Part shown: positions 26,371-35,787 of the stretch, in pieces | How the letters are laid out: every line of letters starts with the position of its first letter | Numbering within the stretch: position 1 is the first letter of the stretch | From: an uncultured Bacteroidota bacterium | GTDB lineage: Bacteria; Bacteroidota; Bacteroidia; NS11-12g; UBA9320 | Reading direction: 5' to 3' | NCBI GenBank assembly: GCA_913043145.1 | Contig: CAJWLP010000002.1 | Span: 30,579 to 94,578, forward strand | Length of the DNA stretch: 64,000 nt | Notes under the pieces: model-generated | What the model saw: only the letters and a program-made list of their open reading frames with translations | What the model was told of the DNA's origin: nothing | Database searches by the model: none | Made by a program: the position numbers and the translations under genes

Positions 26371-26378
26371 TATCTTTG
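26371..26378 (+). promoter_or_regulatory. -7 box of the lipoprotein gene
   Basis: TATCTTTG matches TAnnTTTG perfectly and ends 21 bases before ATG 26400. The -33 region lacks a clear TTG at the right spacing. Confidence 0.6.
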
Positions 26379-26399
26379 AACCATTAGATTATATAAAAT

Positions 26400-27251
26400 A
26401 TGAAGAGCATTAAATTTTTATCAATGATTGCTATGCTAGCATTCGGGTCATTATTATTGACTAATTGTAGTGATGGAGATGAGCCAGACCCATCACCTGT
26501 ATTAAACTTTTTAGGAGGAGATTACATTAGTACAAATACGAGTTTGGCCGCAAATACTGATTTCACGATTGCTGTTACGGCAAATCACACTAAGAACATT
26601 AAATCATTAAAAGTGATTCAGTCCCTAGATGGGCAAACCGATGTTGATTTAGTAGACTCAGCTTATAATGACAAGACAATATCAGAATTTGTATTTAACG
26701 GCACTACTGCTGCTACTCCTGGAACAGAAATATACACGTTCATTGTTGCTGATAAGAATGGGAACTCAACAAGCAAACCAATAACAATTACTAATATTGG
26801 AGATTCAGGTAATGATTTAGAAATCTTTGAGGAAGATAATAATGGAAATACATTTAAAGTATATAATTTCCAGGGTCCAGCTGATGGAGCATATGAAATG
26901 GCTGCAGGTCCACTATCTTCTGCTGATGGTAACTCAAGGAAAGATATTCAGGATTCGACGGCAAATGTTGAAACTAATAATTGGCCAGCTCGTTGGACTT
27001 CACGAAATGGATCAACTTTCAAAAAGGTGAGTTCAAGTGCGTGGAGTACAATCACTAATGACGCAGAAATTGTTGCTAATTGGGATGATGCTGGTGCTGA
27101 AGAATCTGTGATTACTGCAACAACTGGTGATTTGTATATCATTCATGCTAAGAGTTCAAATAAATATGGTTTGATTGAAATTACAGATGTTGTTTCAACA
27201 CCAAGTGATAATTTGGATTATGTAGAGTTTAGATATAAATTCCAACTATAG
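26400..27251 (+). CDS. Hypothetical secreted lipoprotein
   Basis: A 283-aa protein I cannot assign to a named family. The N-terminus is a lipoprotein signal with a lipobox ending at Cys23 (SLLLTNCSDGDEPDP), so it is probably anchored in the outer membrane; the acidic residues after the Cys resemble surface-export signals of Bacteroidota lipoproteins. Residues about 45-135 look like an Ig-like or cadherin-like beta domain (FTIAVTANHTKNIKSLKVIQ; TEIYTFIVADKNGNSTSKPITI). The C-terminal half is beta-rich with no obvious catalytic motif. It is monocistronic, with its own promoter and terminator. Confidence 0.8.
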   Translation: MKSIKFLSMIAMLAFGSLLLTNCSDGDEPDPSPVLNFLGGDYISTNTSLAANTDFTIAVTANHTKNIKSLKVIQSLDGQTDVDLVDSAYNDKTISEFVFNGTTAATPGTEIYTFIVADKNGNSTSKPITITNIGDSGNDLEIFEEDNNGNTFKVYNFQGPADGAYEMAAGPLSSADGNSRKDIQDSTANVETNNWPARWTSRNGSTFKKVSSSAWSTITNDAEIVANWDDAGAEESVITATTGDLYIIHAKSSNKYGLIEITDVVSTPSDNLDYVEFRYKFQL

Positions 27252-27280
27252 TAGTAAGTTGTTTACTAATTAATCCAAGA

Positions 27281-27311
27281 AAAGGTCGATGTTTTGCATC
27301 GACCTTTTTTA
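27281..27311 (+). terminator. Rho-independent terminator of the lipoprotein gene
   Basis: GGTCGATG (27284-27291) pairs with CATCGACC (27297-27304) across a short TTTTG loop, flanked by AAAA and a run of six T. It lies just before pfkA. Confidence 0.9.
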
Positions 27312-27336
27312 TTTGCAGTAATTACTCAAAACTAAA

Positions 27337-28308
27337 ATGAATAAAATAGGCGTATATACCTCTGGTGGTGATGCCCCAGGAATGAATGCATGTTTACGAG
27401 CTGTGGTAAGAACAGCTATTTTTAATGGACTGGAAGTTAAAGGAATTAAGCGAGGTTATGAAGGCATGATCTCAAACGATATCATTGATTTAGATCGTCA
27501 GTCTGTAGCTAATATTATTCAACGAGGCGGTACCTTTTTAAAAACTGCTCGAAGTCAGACTTTTATGACCAAAGAGGGAAGAAAGATAGCCTATGATAAT
27601 ATCAAAAAACATGGAATTGATGCTTTAGTATGTGTTGGTGGAAATGGTTCTTATACTGGAGCTAAAATTTTTTTTGAAGAGTATGGTGTTCCTTGCATTG
27701 GTTTGCCAGGAACGATTGATAATGATTTGTTTGGTACAGATTTTACCATTGGTTACGATACTGCTATAAATACAGCTTTGGATGCGATCGATAAAATCAG
27801 AGATACGGCTCACTCGCATGAGCGAGTATTTATTGTTGAAGTAATGGGTAGGAATAGTGGTTTTATAGCCTTAGATGTAGCAATTGCTGGAGGTGCAGAA
27901 GGAGCTCTTATTCCAGAAGATCAGGGTGATTGGGATAAAGTTTTGAATCATTTTAATAATCCAAAGCGTCGAAAGAAATCATTCAGTATCATTGTTGTTG
28001 CTGAAGGGGATGAGCAAGGTGGAGCTTTGATTTTAGAAAAAAAATTAACCTCAATGTATCCAGATTTAAAAATACGAAGTACCATTCTCGGTCACGTACA
28101 ACGTGGTGGTAGTCCAAGTGCACGAGATCGAATATTGGCATCTCGTTTAGGCTCTGAGGCAATCACTGCTCTACTTACTGGCCAAAAATCAGTGACTGTA
28201 GGTATTGTAAGTGATGAGGTAGTATATACTCCTTTTGAACAAGCCATTAAAGGAAAGAAGTCGGTGTCGGAGAGCTTAATCAATTTGGCTGAGATACTTT
28301 CAATTTAA
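27337..28308 (+). CDS. pfkA: ATP-dependent 6-phosphofructokinase
   Basis: Phosphorylates fructose 6-phosphate in glycolysis, 323 aa. The nucleotide-binding SGGDAPGMNA is at about 9-18. The catalytic loop GTIDNDLFGTDFTIGYDTA (about 128-146) has the proton-acceptor Asp. VEVMGRNSGFIAL and GHVQRGGSPSARDR bind fructose phosphate and effector. A Gly at the position after GGDAP... is in keeping with ATP rather than pyrophosphate use, though this is not certain by eye. It is convergent with gyrB across a bidirectional terminator. Confidence 0.95.
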   Translation: MNKIGVYTSGGDAPGMNACLRAVVRTAIFNGLEVKGIKRGYEGMISNDIIDLDRQSVANIIQRGGTFLKTARSQTFMTKEGRKIAYDNIKKHGIDALVCVGGNGSYTGAKIFFEEYGVPCIGLPGTIDNDLFGTDFTIGYDTAINTALDAIDKIRDTAHSHERVFIVEVMGRNSGFIALDVAIAGGAEGALIPEDQGDWDKVLNHFNNPKRRKKSFSIIVVAEGDEQGGALILEKKLTSMYPDLKIRSTILGHVQRGGSPSARDRILASRLGSEAITALLTGQKSVTVGIVSDEVVYTPFEQAIKGKKSVSESLINLAEILSI

Positions 28309-28320
28309 AGTTTAAAAATC

Positions 28321-28358
28321 AAAAAAAGGGGGTTGATACTATTCAACCCCCCTTTTTT
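28321..28358. terminator. Bidirectional terminator between pfkA and gyrB
   Basis: GGGGGTTGA (28328-28336) pairs with TCAACCCCC across a six-base loop, with an A-run on the left and a T-run on the right. It can terminate both convergent transcripts. Confidence 0.92.
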
Positions 28359-28375
28359 ATTAGTTGATGTATCAG

Positions 28376-30331
<1,956 letters not shown>

Positions 30332-30390
30332 TTATTACTTCGTGAAGGTACGAATTATGGCAGGCTACTAGATGATTTTGTTTAAGCTAT

Positions 30391-30420
30391 ATATCCACAA
30401 AAAATAAACACTTATCAACA
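30391..30420 (+). promoter_or_regulatory. Two DnaA-box-like sequences upstream of gyrB
   Basis: ATATCCACA (30391-30399) and TTATCAACA (30412-30420) each differ by one base from the E. coli DnaA box TTATCCACA, are in the same orientation, and lie 12 bases apart. A perfect inverted repeat ATTGAT-A-ATCAAT follows at 30429-30441. They could be DnaA sites controlling gyrB, or chance matches in AT-rich DNA. Confidence 0.3.
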
Positions 30421-30449
30421 TGTAATTAATTGATAATCAATAAGTTGTG

Positions 30450-31481
30450 CTAGGTCATTTCTCCTCGAATATTTTGTCTAAGGATATCGTGTCTTTCTTT
30501 ATATGAATAGTTACCGATAACCCACATGAGTTTTGTTAATGCAGCTTCTGATGTAATGTCTTTACCTGATACAACGCAGGTACTTTGTAGAGTCGCACTG
30601 CTAGCATATTTTCCAATTTCAATTTTTCCATTTGGGCATTGAGTCGTTGCAAAAATGATGGTTTTATTTTTCTCACAAGCCTTAATAAGTTTTTGCCATT
30701 GAGAATTTTTTGGGAGATTGCCTGCACCAAATGTTTTGAGTACTATTCCTTCTATTTTTTGATTTTTTACAATACTAATTAGTGCACTAGGATTGTATCC
30801 TGGAAATACTGTAACATTAACTACATTATCACTAAAATTCGGTTTTAAAACAACTTTATTATTATTTTTTTTATTAATGAGAGTATGGTTTAATGTAATT
30901 TTTTGCTCCAAATTAGCTAGATTTTCAAAGTTTGGTGAACTAAATCCCTCAAAGTCATTAGTACTGACTTTTATACTTCGATTTCCCCGAAGTACATCAT
31001 CATTAAAACAAATACAAACTTCAGGAATGCAATCAATATTGAAGGTTTTATGCCCTGCAATATATATAGCATTGCTCAAATTAACTATGCCATCTGTTCT
31101 AGGGTGAAAAATTGGAAGTTGTGATCCAGTTAAGACTATGGGCTTATCTAGGTTATTAAACATAAAACTCAATGCAGATGCAGTATAGGCCAATGTGTCT
31201 GTGCCATGGATGATGATAAATCCATGGTAATCATCGTAGTTTTTATAAATTATTTCAGCAATTCTATTCCATGATTCAGGATTCATATCGCTTGAATCAA
31301 CTACAGGATTTAGTGTATCATATCTAAATTCTATTTTGTTAAAAGAATCAAAGTAATTCTGGTTCTTAATAGCAGGTAAGTAGTTTATAATTTCATCCCA
31401 TGAAGACGGTACCAATCCTTTCTTGGTTTTTTTCATTCCAAATGTACCCCCAGTATATAGAATAAAAATAGAACTCGTCAT
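30450..31481 (-). CDS. ansA: Type I L-asparaginase
   Basis: Hydrolyses asparagine to aspartate and ammonia. The first catalytic threonine is in ILYTGGTFGMKKT (about 7-19), and the second is in IIHGTDTLAYTAS (about 88-100). VLTGSQLPIFHPRTDG is also conserved. There is no signal peptide, so it is cytosolic, the low-affinity type I form. At 343 aa it is normal. It is the last gene of the EVE-pyrR-pyrB-asparaginase operon, six bases after pyrB, and its product aspartate is the substrate of PyrB. Confidence 0.92.
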   Translation of the reverse strand: MTSSIFILYTGGTFGMKKTKKGLVPSSWDEIINYLPAIKNQNYFDSFNKIEFRYDTLNPVVDSSDMNPESWNRIAEIIYKNYDDYHGFIIIHGTDTLAYTASALSFMFNNLDKPIVLTGSQLPIFHPRTDGIVNLSNAIYIAGHKTFNIDCIPEVCICFNDDVLRGNRSIKVSTNDFEGFSSPNFENLANLEQKITLNHTLINKKNNNKVVLKPNFSDNVVNVTVFPGYNPSALISIVKNQKIEGIVLKTFGAGNLPKNSQWQKLIKACEKNKTIIFATTQCPNGKIEIGKYASSATLQSTCVVSGKDITSEAALTKLMWVIGNYSYKERHDILRQNIRGEMT

Positions 31482-31487
31482 GAATGT

Positions 31488-32411
31488 TTACTTAGAGGAG
31501 GTTAGCAAGTATAGAATGGCCATTCTTATTGCTACTCCATTTTCAACTTGATTAAGAATAACACTTTGATTTGAATCAGCTACTTGGCTTGTGATTTCTA
31601 CACCACGATTGATAGGTCCAGGGTGCATTATAATAATATCTTTATTAATTCTATCTAGTACATTTTGGTTGATCCCATATTGTAATGAATATTCTCTGAG
31701 TGATGGAAAATATTTGTCATCTTGTCTTTCTAATTGAATTCTCAGTAGATTAGCACTATCACACCATGCAAGACTTTCTTCTAAATTATAATTTACCTCA
31801 ACACCAAGACTTTCGATGTATTTAGGAATAAGGTTTGGAGGACCACATACCCGAACATGTGCTCCAAGTTTTTGAAGGCAATAAATATTACTGAGTGCTA
31901 CCCTAGAATGAATAATGTCTCCAACAATTAGAATTTTTTTATCTTTTAAACTACCAAGTTTTTCGGTAAGTGTATATGCATCGAGAAGAGCTTGAGTAGG
32001 GTGTTCATGTGTTCCATCTCCAGCATTGATGATATTTGCATCAATATGTCTGGATAGAAATTTCGCAGCACCCGGAGCAGGATGTCTCATAACTACCATG
32101 TCTACTTTCATAGCAAGGATATTATTAACAGTATCAACTAATGTTTCGCCCTTATTGACCGAGGAGGTTCCACTATTAAAGTTTACAATATCTGCTGAAA
32201 GTCTTTTCTCTGCTAATTCAAAAGATATTTTAGTCCTGGTACTATTCTCAAAAAAGATATTGGCTATTGTAATATCTCTGAGGGAGGGCACTTTTTTGAT
32301 TGGCCTATTAATAACTTCTTTAAAGTTTTCAGCAGTCTTAAAAATTAGTTGAATATCCTCTTTAGAGATGTCTTTGATGCCTAAAAGATGTTTACTGGAT
32401 AGTGCTGACAT
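31488..32411 (-). CDS. pyrB: Aspartate carbamoyltransferase catalytic subunit
   Basis: Second step of pyrimidine synthesis: carbamoyl phosphate plus aspartate to carbamoyl aspartate. The carbamoyl-phosphate site STRTKISFE is at about 57-65. HPTQALLDAYT and HPGPINRGVEI are the other active-site signatures. At 307 aa it is the normal catalytic chain. No pyrI regulatory chain is adjacent. Its start overlaps the pyrR stop by one base. Confidence 0.96.
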   Translation of the reverse strand: MSALSSKHLLGIKDISKEDIQLIFKTAENFKEVINRPIKKVPSLRDITIANIFFENSTRTKISFELAEKRLSADIVNFNSGTSSVNKGETLVDTVNNILAMKVDMVVMRHPAPGAAKFLSRHIDANIINAGDGTHEHPTQALLDAYTLTEKLGSLKDKKILIVGDIIHSRVALSNIYCLQKLGAHVRVCGPPNLIPKYIESLGVEVNYNLEESLAWCDSANLLRIQLERQDDKYFPSLREYSLQYGINQNVLDRINKDIIIMHPGPINRGVEITSQVADSNQSVILNQVENGVAIRMAILYLLTSSK

Positions 32412-32947
32412 TATTCTGTTTTATCTGTTATAATCCAAACTCTGCATTGATCGTCTTTCCAATCTACTTTAACGTAATCATATGCTCTGGTGTCAATATC
32501 TTCACCGGTATAATCGGGTTGAATAGGAACCTCTCTATTATATTTTCTATTAATTAGGGTAACAAGCTCAACCAATTTTGGTCTCCCATAGGCATTTATT
32601 GCGTCAAGAGCAGCTCTAATACTTCGACCAGTATATAGCACGTCATCAACTAGTATGATGTGTTTATTCTCGATATCAAAATTAATATTTACTTCATTAG
32701 GAATGAGTTGTTTGTTGTTCCTTCTAAAATCATCACGATAGAATGTGGTATCTAATTCGCCATAATTAATATTAATTTTAAAAAGGGATTTAATTTTTTT
32801 GGCCAAAACTTTTCCAAAAAAAGGACCTCTTGGTTGAAGAGCAAGTATAGCAGTGTTTTCAAAAGAGCCGTGATTTTCGACCAGTTGATGGGCAATACGA
32901 GTAATGATAAGTTCTACGTGTTTATATTCGAGTATTACTTTTTTCAT
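32411..32947 (-). CDS. pyrR: PyrR-type bifunctional regulator/uracil phosphoribosyltransferase
   Basis: 178-aa type I phosphoribosyltransferase. The PRPP-binding loop is VDDVLYTGRS (100-109), and ILALQPRGPFFGK and ELDTTFYRDDF match PyrR. In Firmicutes PyrR binds leader mRNA to attenuate pyr operons and also has uracil phosphoribosyltransferase activity. Here there is no leader that could hold such an attenuator: zero bases separate it from the upstream EVE gene, and the operon promoter lies five bases from the first ATG. The enzyme role is therefore the safer call. Confidence 0.92.
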   Translation of the reverse strand: MKKVILEYKHVELIITRIAHQLVENHGSFENTAILALQPRGPFFGKVLAKKIKSLFKININYGELDTTFYRDDFRRNNKQLIPNEVNINFDIENKHIILVDDVLYTGRSIRAALDAINAYGRPKLVELVTLINRKYNREVPIQPDYTGEDIDTRAYDYVKVDWKDDQCRVWIITDKTE

Positions 32948-33361
32948 TTAGAACACTGTATCTGATAATTTGATAATTTCTTCAAATTCAAATTCTTTAA
33001 CTGGACCAACAGACAACCTAGCTTGTTTTACAAGAGCCATGTTTGCAAGTGTGTCATTAGATTTTATTTGGGCTAGTGTGACACTTTTATTTAAAGGTTT
33101 GATAACTTCAACATCAACTGCAACCCATTTTTCATCTTCAGTAGTAGGATCTTGGTATGCTTCTTTTATTACTCGTGTGATTCCTACAATTTCTTTTCCT
33201 TCATTGCTATGGTAGAATAAGCATATATCACCATCTTTCATAGCTCGAAGGTGAACACGTGCAGGGTAACTTCTAACACCATCCCAATATGTTGATCCAT
33301 CTTTTACCATTTGGTCCCAACTATACTTGTATGGTTCGGATTTTATGAGCCAATAATTCAT
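32948..33361 (-). CDS. EVE domain-containing protein
   Basis: 137-aa protein consisting of a single EVE domain, a PUA-superfamily fold that in other systems binds modified bases in RNA or DNA. It begins NYWLIKSEPYKYSWDQM and has the hallmark stretches WDGVRSYPARVHLRAMKDGD and CLFYHSNEGKEIVGI; an aromatic cage would bind the base. It is the first gene of the pyrR-pyrB-asparaginase operon, with no gap before pyrR. The physiological target is unknown. Confidence 0.93.
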   Translation of the reverse strand: MNYWLIKSEPYKYSWDQMVKDGSTYWDGVRSYPARVHLRAMKDGDICLFYHSNEGKEIVGITRVIKEAYQDPTTEDEKWVAVDVEVIKPLNKSVTLAQIKSNDTLANMALVKQARLSVGPVKEFEFEEIIKLSDTVF

Positions 33362-33366
33362 ATATT

Positions 33367-33374
33367 CAAATATC
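33367..33374 (-). promoter_or_regulatory. -7 box of the EVE-pyrR-pyrB operon
   Basis: The minus strand reads GATATTTG, one mismatch from TAnnTTTG, and ends five bases before ATG 33361, implying a leaderless transcript. Confidence 0.45.
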
Positions 33375-33420
33375 TTATTTTTTTGCTTTTTTCAATCAAT
33401 TTGGCTCATTTTGAGAAGTA

Positions 33421-33448
33421 AAAAAAATCCCGAACTAGTCGGGATTTT
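33421..33448 (-). terminator. Rho-independent terminator of rpsA
   Basis: ATCCCGA and TCGGGAT form a 7-bp stem around an ACTAG loop, with A/T tracts on both sides. On the minus strand it lies five bases after the rpsA stop. The core matches the terminator below rplI at 1113-1138. Confidence 0.9.
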
Positions 33449-33452
33449 AAAA

Positions 33453-35687
33453 TTATTTAGCTAATTCTTTGGCTTCCTTAATCCATCCATCTCGTTCAAC
33501 ACGACCAGGTGATTTAAGTAAAGTCTCAAGAATTTCTGTACTTTTTTTATTTAGTTTACTTACCTGTTGGAAAGTAAATACTCCAATGCCATTCAGCTTT
33601 TTTTCGTAAGCTGGACCTACACCGGTAAGTTGTTTAAGATTGTCTGCATCTTTTGCATCTGCTGTTCCAATAATATCAGTTAATGCAGAAGAATCATCAG
33701 TTGCAGCGGTTTCTTCTTTGATCCCTTTTTTAGGAGTTTCTTTCTTGACTGCTTTTTTTGATGGTTTAGATGGAGAAGATTCCATTTGTGCCTTTAACTG
33801 AGCAAGTACGTCTAAATCACCCATTGTAGAAACTTCAGCTTTTTTATTAAGTTTTTCTACGAACTTAGTGGTTTTTGCTGCACGTTTCTTGTTAGCAACA
33901 TCTTTTTCAGAATTTTGAGATCGCTCTTCATCTTTCCATATATCCGTATGAGATACAAGGATACGTTTAGAATCTTTGTTGAATTCAATCACACGTAAGT
34001 TGAGTGTTTCATCAACTTTAACATCTGTATTATCTTGTTTTTTGATATGTTTCTTAGGAGCAAAACCTTCTACACCATAAGGTAAAGTTAAGATGACCCC
34101 TCGATCATTAATTTCAGACACAACACCTTCGTGTTCTGAACCAAGAGTGAAAATACCTTCAAATGTATCCCATGGATTCTCGTCGATTTGTTTGTGACCA
34201 AGGCTAAGTCTTCTGTTGTCTCTGTCAATTTCAAGAACAACAACCTCGAGTTCTTCACCTTTTTTGGTAAATTCGGCTGGATGTTTGATCTTTTTGGACC
34301 AAGACAAGTCTGAAACGTGGACTAGGCCGTCAACCCCTTCCTGGAGTTCAACAAACAAACCATAGTTAGTAAGGTTTCTTACAGTGCCTTTGTGTTTCGA
34401 ATCTACTTGATATTTCTCTTCAATTTTTTCCCATGGATCTGAAGTAAGTTGTTTAAGACCTAAAGAAAGTTTATGTTCTTCCTTATCGATGTCTAAAACT
34501 ACTGCTTCAACCTCGTCTCCAACTTTCATGAAGTCAGATGGATTTCTTAAGTGTTGTGACCATGACATTTCTGAAACATGAATTAGTCCTTCAACACCAG
34601 TTTCAATCTCAACAAAGGCACCGTAATCAGCAATAGTTACAACTTTACCTTTTACTTTTTCACCTTCTTTGAGTTCTTTCATACTATCCCATGGATGAGC
34701 AGTTAGTTGCTTCATGCCTAGAGAAATTCGCTTTTTGTCATTATCAAACTCTAGTACAGCAACTTGGATTTTTTGATCCAATTCAAGTACATCAGATGGG
34801 TGATTGATTCGTCCCCATGAAATATCAGTGATGTGAAGAAGACCGTCTAAGCCTCCTAGGTCAACAAATACACCAAATGAAGTCATATTTTTAACAGTAC
34901 CTTCCAGTACTTGTCCTAACTCCATTTTTGATATCATTTCAGCTTTTTGTGCTTCAATGTCATCTTCGATAAGAGCCTTGTGAGAAATAACTACGTTTTT
35001 GTATACTTCATTTATTTTTACAACCTTAAACTCCATGGTTTTTCCAACGTATTGGTCGTAGTCACGGACAGGTTTAACATCTATTTGAGATCCTGGTAAG
35101 AAAGCATCCATTCCCATGATATCTACAACAAGACCACCTTTGGTTCTGGATTGGATGTATCCCTTAACAATCTCACCTTTTTCCATGATAGATTGAATTT
35201 TCTCCCAAGCACCTTCCGCTATTGCTTTTTTGCGAGAAAGAACTAACTGACCAAGTGCGTTTTCAGTTTCATCTACGTAAACTTCGATTTCATCCCCAAC
35301 TTTGATGTCTGGAGTATCTCTGAATTCTGTTAGTGAAACTAGTCCATCTGATTTAAATCCAATATCTAAAACGACATTGTCTTCACTCATACTTACGATT
35401 CGTCCCGTAACAAGCGTTTTTTCATCAACTTGTTTAATAGTGTTTGCGTACATGGACTTCAAATCATCATTTTGTGATTCGTTGTAAGTACCAAAACCAG
35501 CTTTGTCCATAGACCAATCGAATTCGTCTGGATTGTGAACTGGAGACTCAGATGTGCTTGTGTTTGATTCTGCAGATTCAGTAGGCTCTACAGTGGTTTC
35601 TTTAGTTGTTGCTTCAACTGTGGCATCCTTGGCCTCAGTAGCTTCATTCAAGATTGGATCTTGATTTTCTTTTTTTGTATTTGTCAA
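33453..35687 (-). CDS. rpsA: 30S ribosomal protein S1 with C-terminal helix-hairpin-helix domain
   Basis: RNA-binding protein of the small subunit, 744 aa from TTG 35687. After an acidic Thr/Glu-rich leader (about 1-90) come six S1 domains (about 90-580), such as VTGRIVSMSEDNVVLDIGF, LEGTVKNMTSFGVFVDLGG and HKGTVRNLTNYGLFVELQ. A Lys-rich linker follows. The last 65 residues (LKQLTGVGPAYEKKLNGIGV onward) form a helix-hairpin-helix fold not found in E. coli S1. An ATG at 35744 would extend the frame, but the -7 box lies downstream of it. TTG 35687 is preceded by a strong AAAGGAGG Shine-Dalgarno sequence. Confidence 0.93.
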   Translation of the reverse strand: MTNTKKENQDPILNEATEAKDATVEATTKETTVEPTESAESNTSTSESPVHNPDEFDWSMDKAGFGTYNESQNDDLKSMYANTIKQVDEKTLVTGRIVSMSEDNVVLDIGFKSDGLVSLTEFRDTPDIKVGDEIEVYVDETENALGQLVLSRKKAIAEGAWEKIQSIMEKGEIVKGYIQSRTKGGLVVDIMGMDAFLPGSQIDVKPVRDYDQYVGKTMEFKVVKINEVYKNVVISHKALIEDDIEAQKAEMISKMELGQVLEGTVKNMTSFGVFVDLGGLDGLLHITDISWGRINHPSDVLELDQKIQVAVLEFDNDKKRISLGMKQLTAHPWDSMKELKEGEKVKGKVVTIADYGAFVEIETGVEGLIHVSEMSWSQHLRNPSDFMKVGDEVEAVVLDIDKEEHKLSLGLKQLTSDPWEKIEEKYQVDSKHKGTVRNLTNYGLFVELQEGVDGLVHVSDLSWSKKIKHPAEFTKKGEELEVVVLEIDRDNRRLSLGHKQIDENPWDTFEGIFTLGSEHEGVVSEINDRGVILTLPYGVEGFAPKKHIKKQDNTDVKVDETLNLRVIEFNKDSKRILVSHTDIWKDEERSQNSEKDVANKKRAAKTTKFVEKLNKKAEVSTMGDLDVLAQLKAQMESSPSKPSKKAVKKETPKKGIKEETAATDDSSALTDIIGTADAKDADNLKQLTGVGPAYEKKLNGIGVFTFQQVSKLNKKSTEILETLLKSPGRVERDGWIKEAKELAK

Positions 35688-35697
35688 TGTGTCATTT

Positions 35698-35705
35698 CCT
35701 CCTTT
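35698..35705 (-). promoter_or_regulatory. Strong Shine-Dalgarno sequence of rpsA
   Basis: The minus strand reads AAAGGAGG ten bases before TTG 35687. Between them is ATG-ACA-CAT-TGA (35695-35684), a three-codon ORF whose stop overlaps the TTG. Nearly all other genes in the window have no Shine-Dalgarno sequence, as is usual in Bacteroidota. Confidence 0.75.
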
Positions 35706-35719
35706 GCGAAAAATGAGTG

Positions 35720-35727
35720 CAAAAGTA
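35720..35727 (-). promoter_or_regulatory. -7 box of rpsA
   Basis: The minus strand reads TACTTTTG followed by CACTC, a perfect TAnnTTTG match nearly identical to the rpsF promoter. Transcription would begin near 35715, downstream of the ATG at 35744, which rules that ATG out if this promoter is used. Confidence 0.75.
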
Positions 35728-35775
35728 ATCTTTTTATTCAACATACGAAAGCGTTGAGGTTTCTAAAAAAAAGAA

Positions 35776-35783
35776 CAACTTTG
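35776..35783 (+). promoter_or_regulatory. Probable -7 box of the M61 peptidase gene
   Basis: CAACTTTG, one mismatch from TAnnTTTG, ends four bases before ATG 35788. This spacing implies a leaderless mRNA. Confidence 0.45.
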
Positions 35784-35787
35784 CCGC

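Noticed and set aside
32026..32352. 108-codon plus-strand ORF opposite pyrB
   Set aside because: It lies wholly within pyrB on the other strand, with no recognisable motif or promoter.
35688..35744. ATG 35744 as the rpsA start
   Set aside because: The -7 box TACTTTTG and the Shine-Dalgarno sequence lie downstream of it, and the extra 19 residues (translation of promoter DNA) have no S1 likeness.
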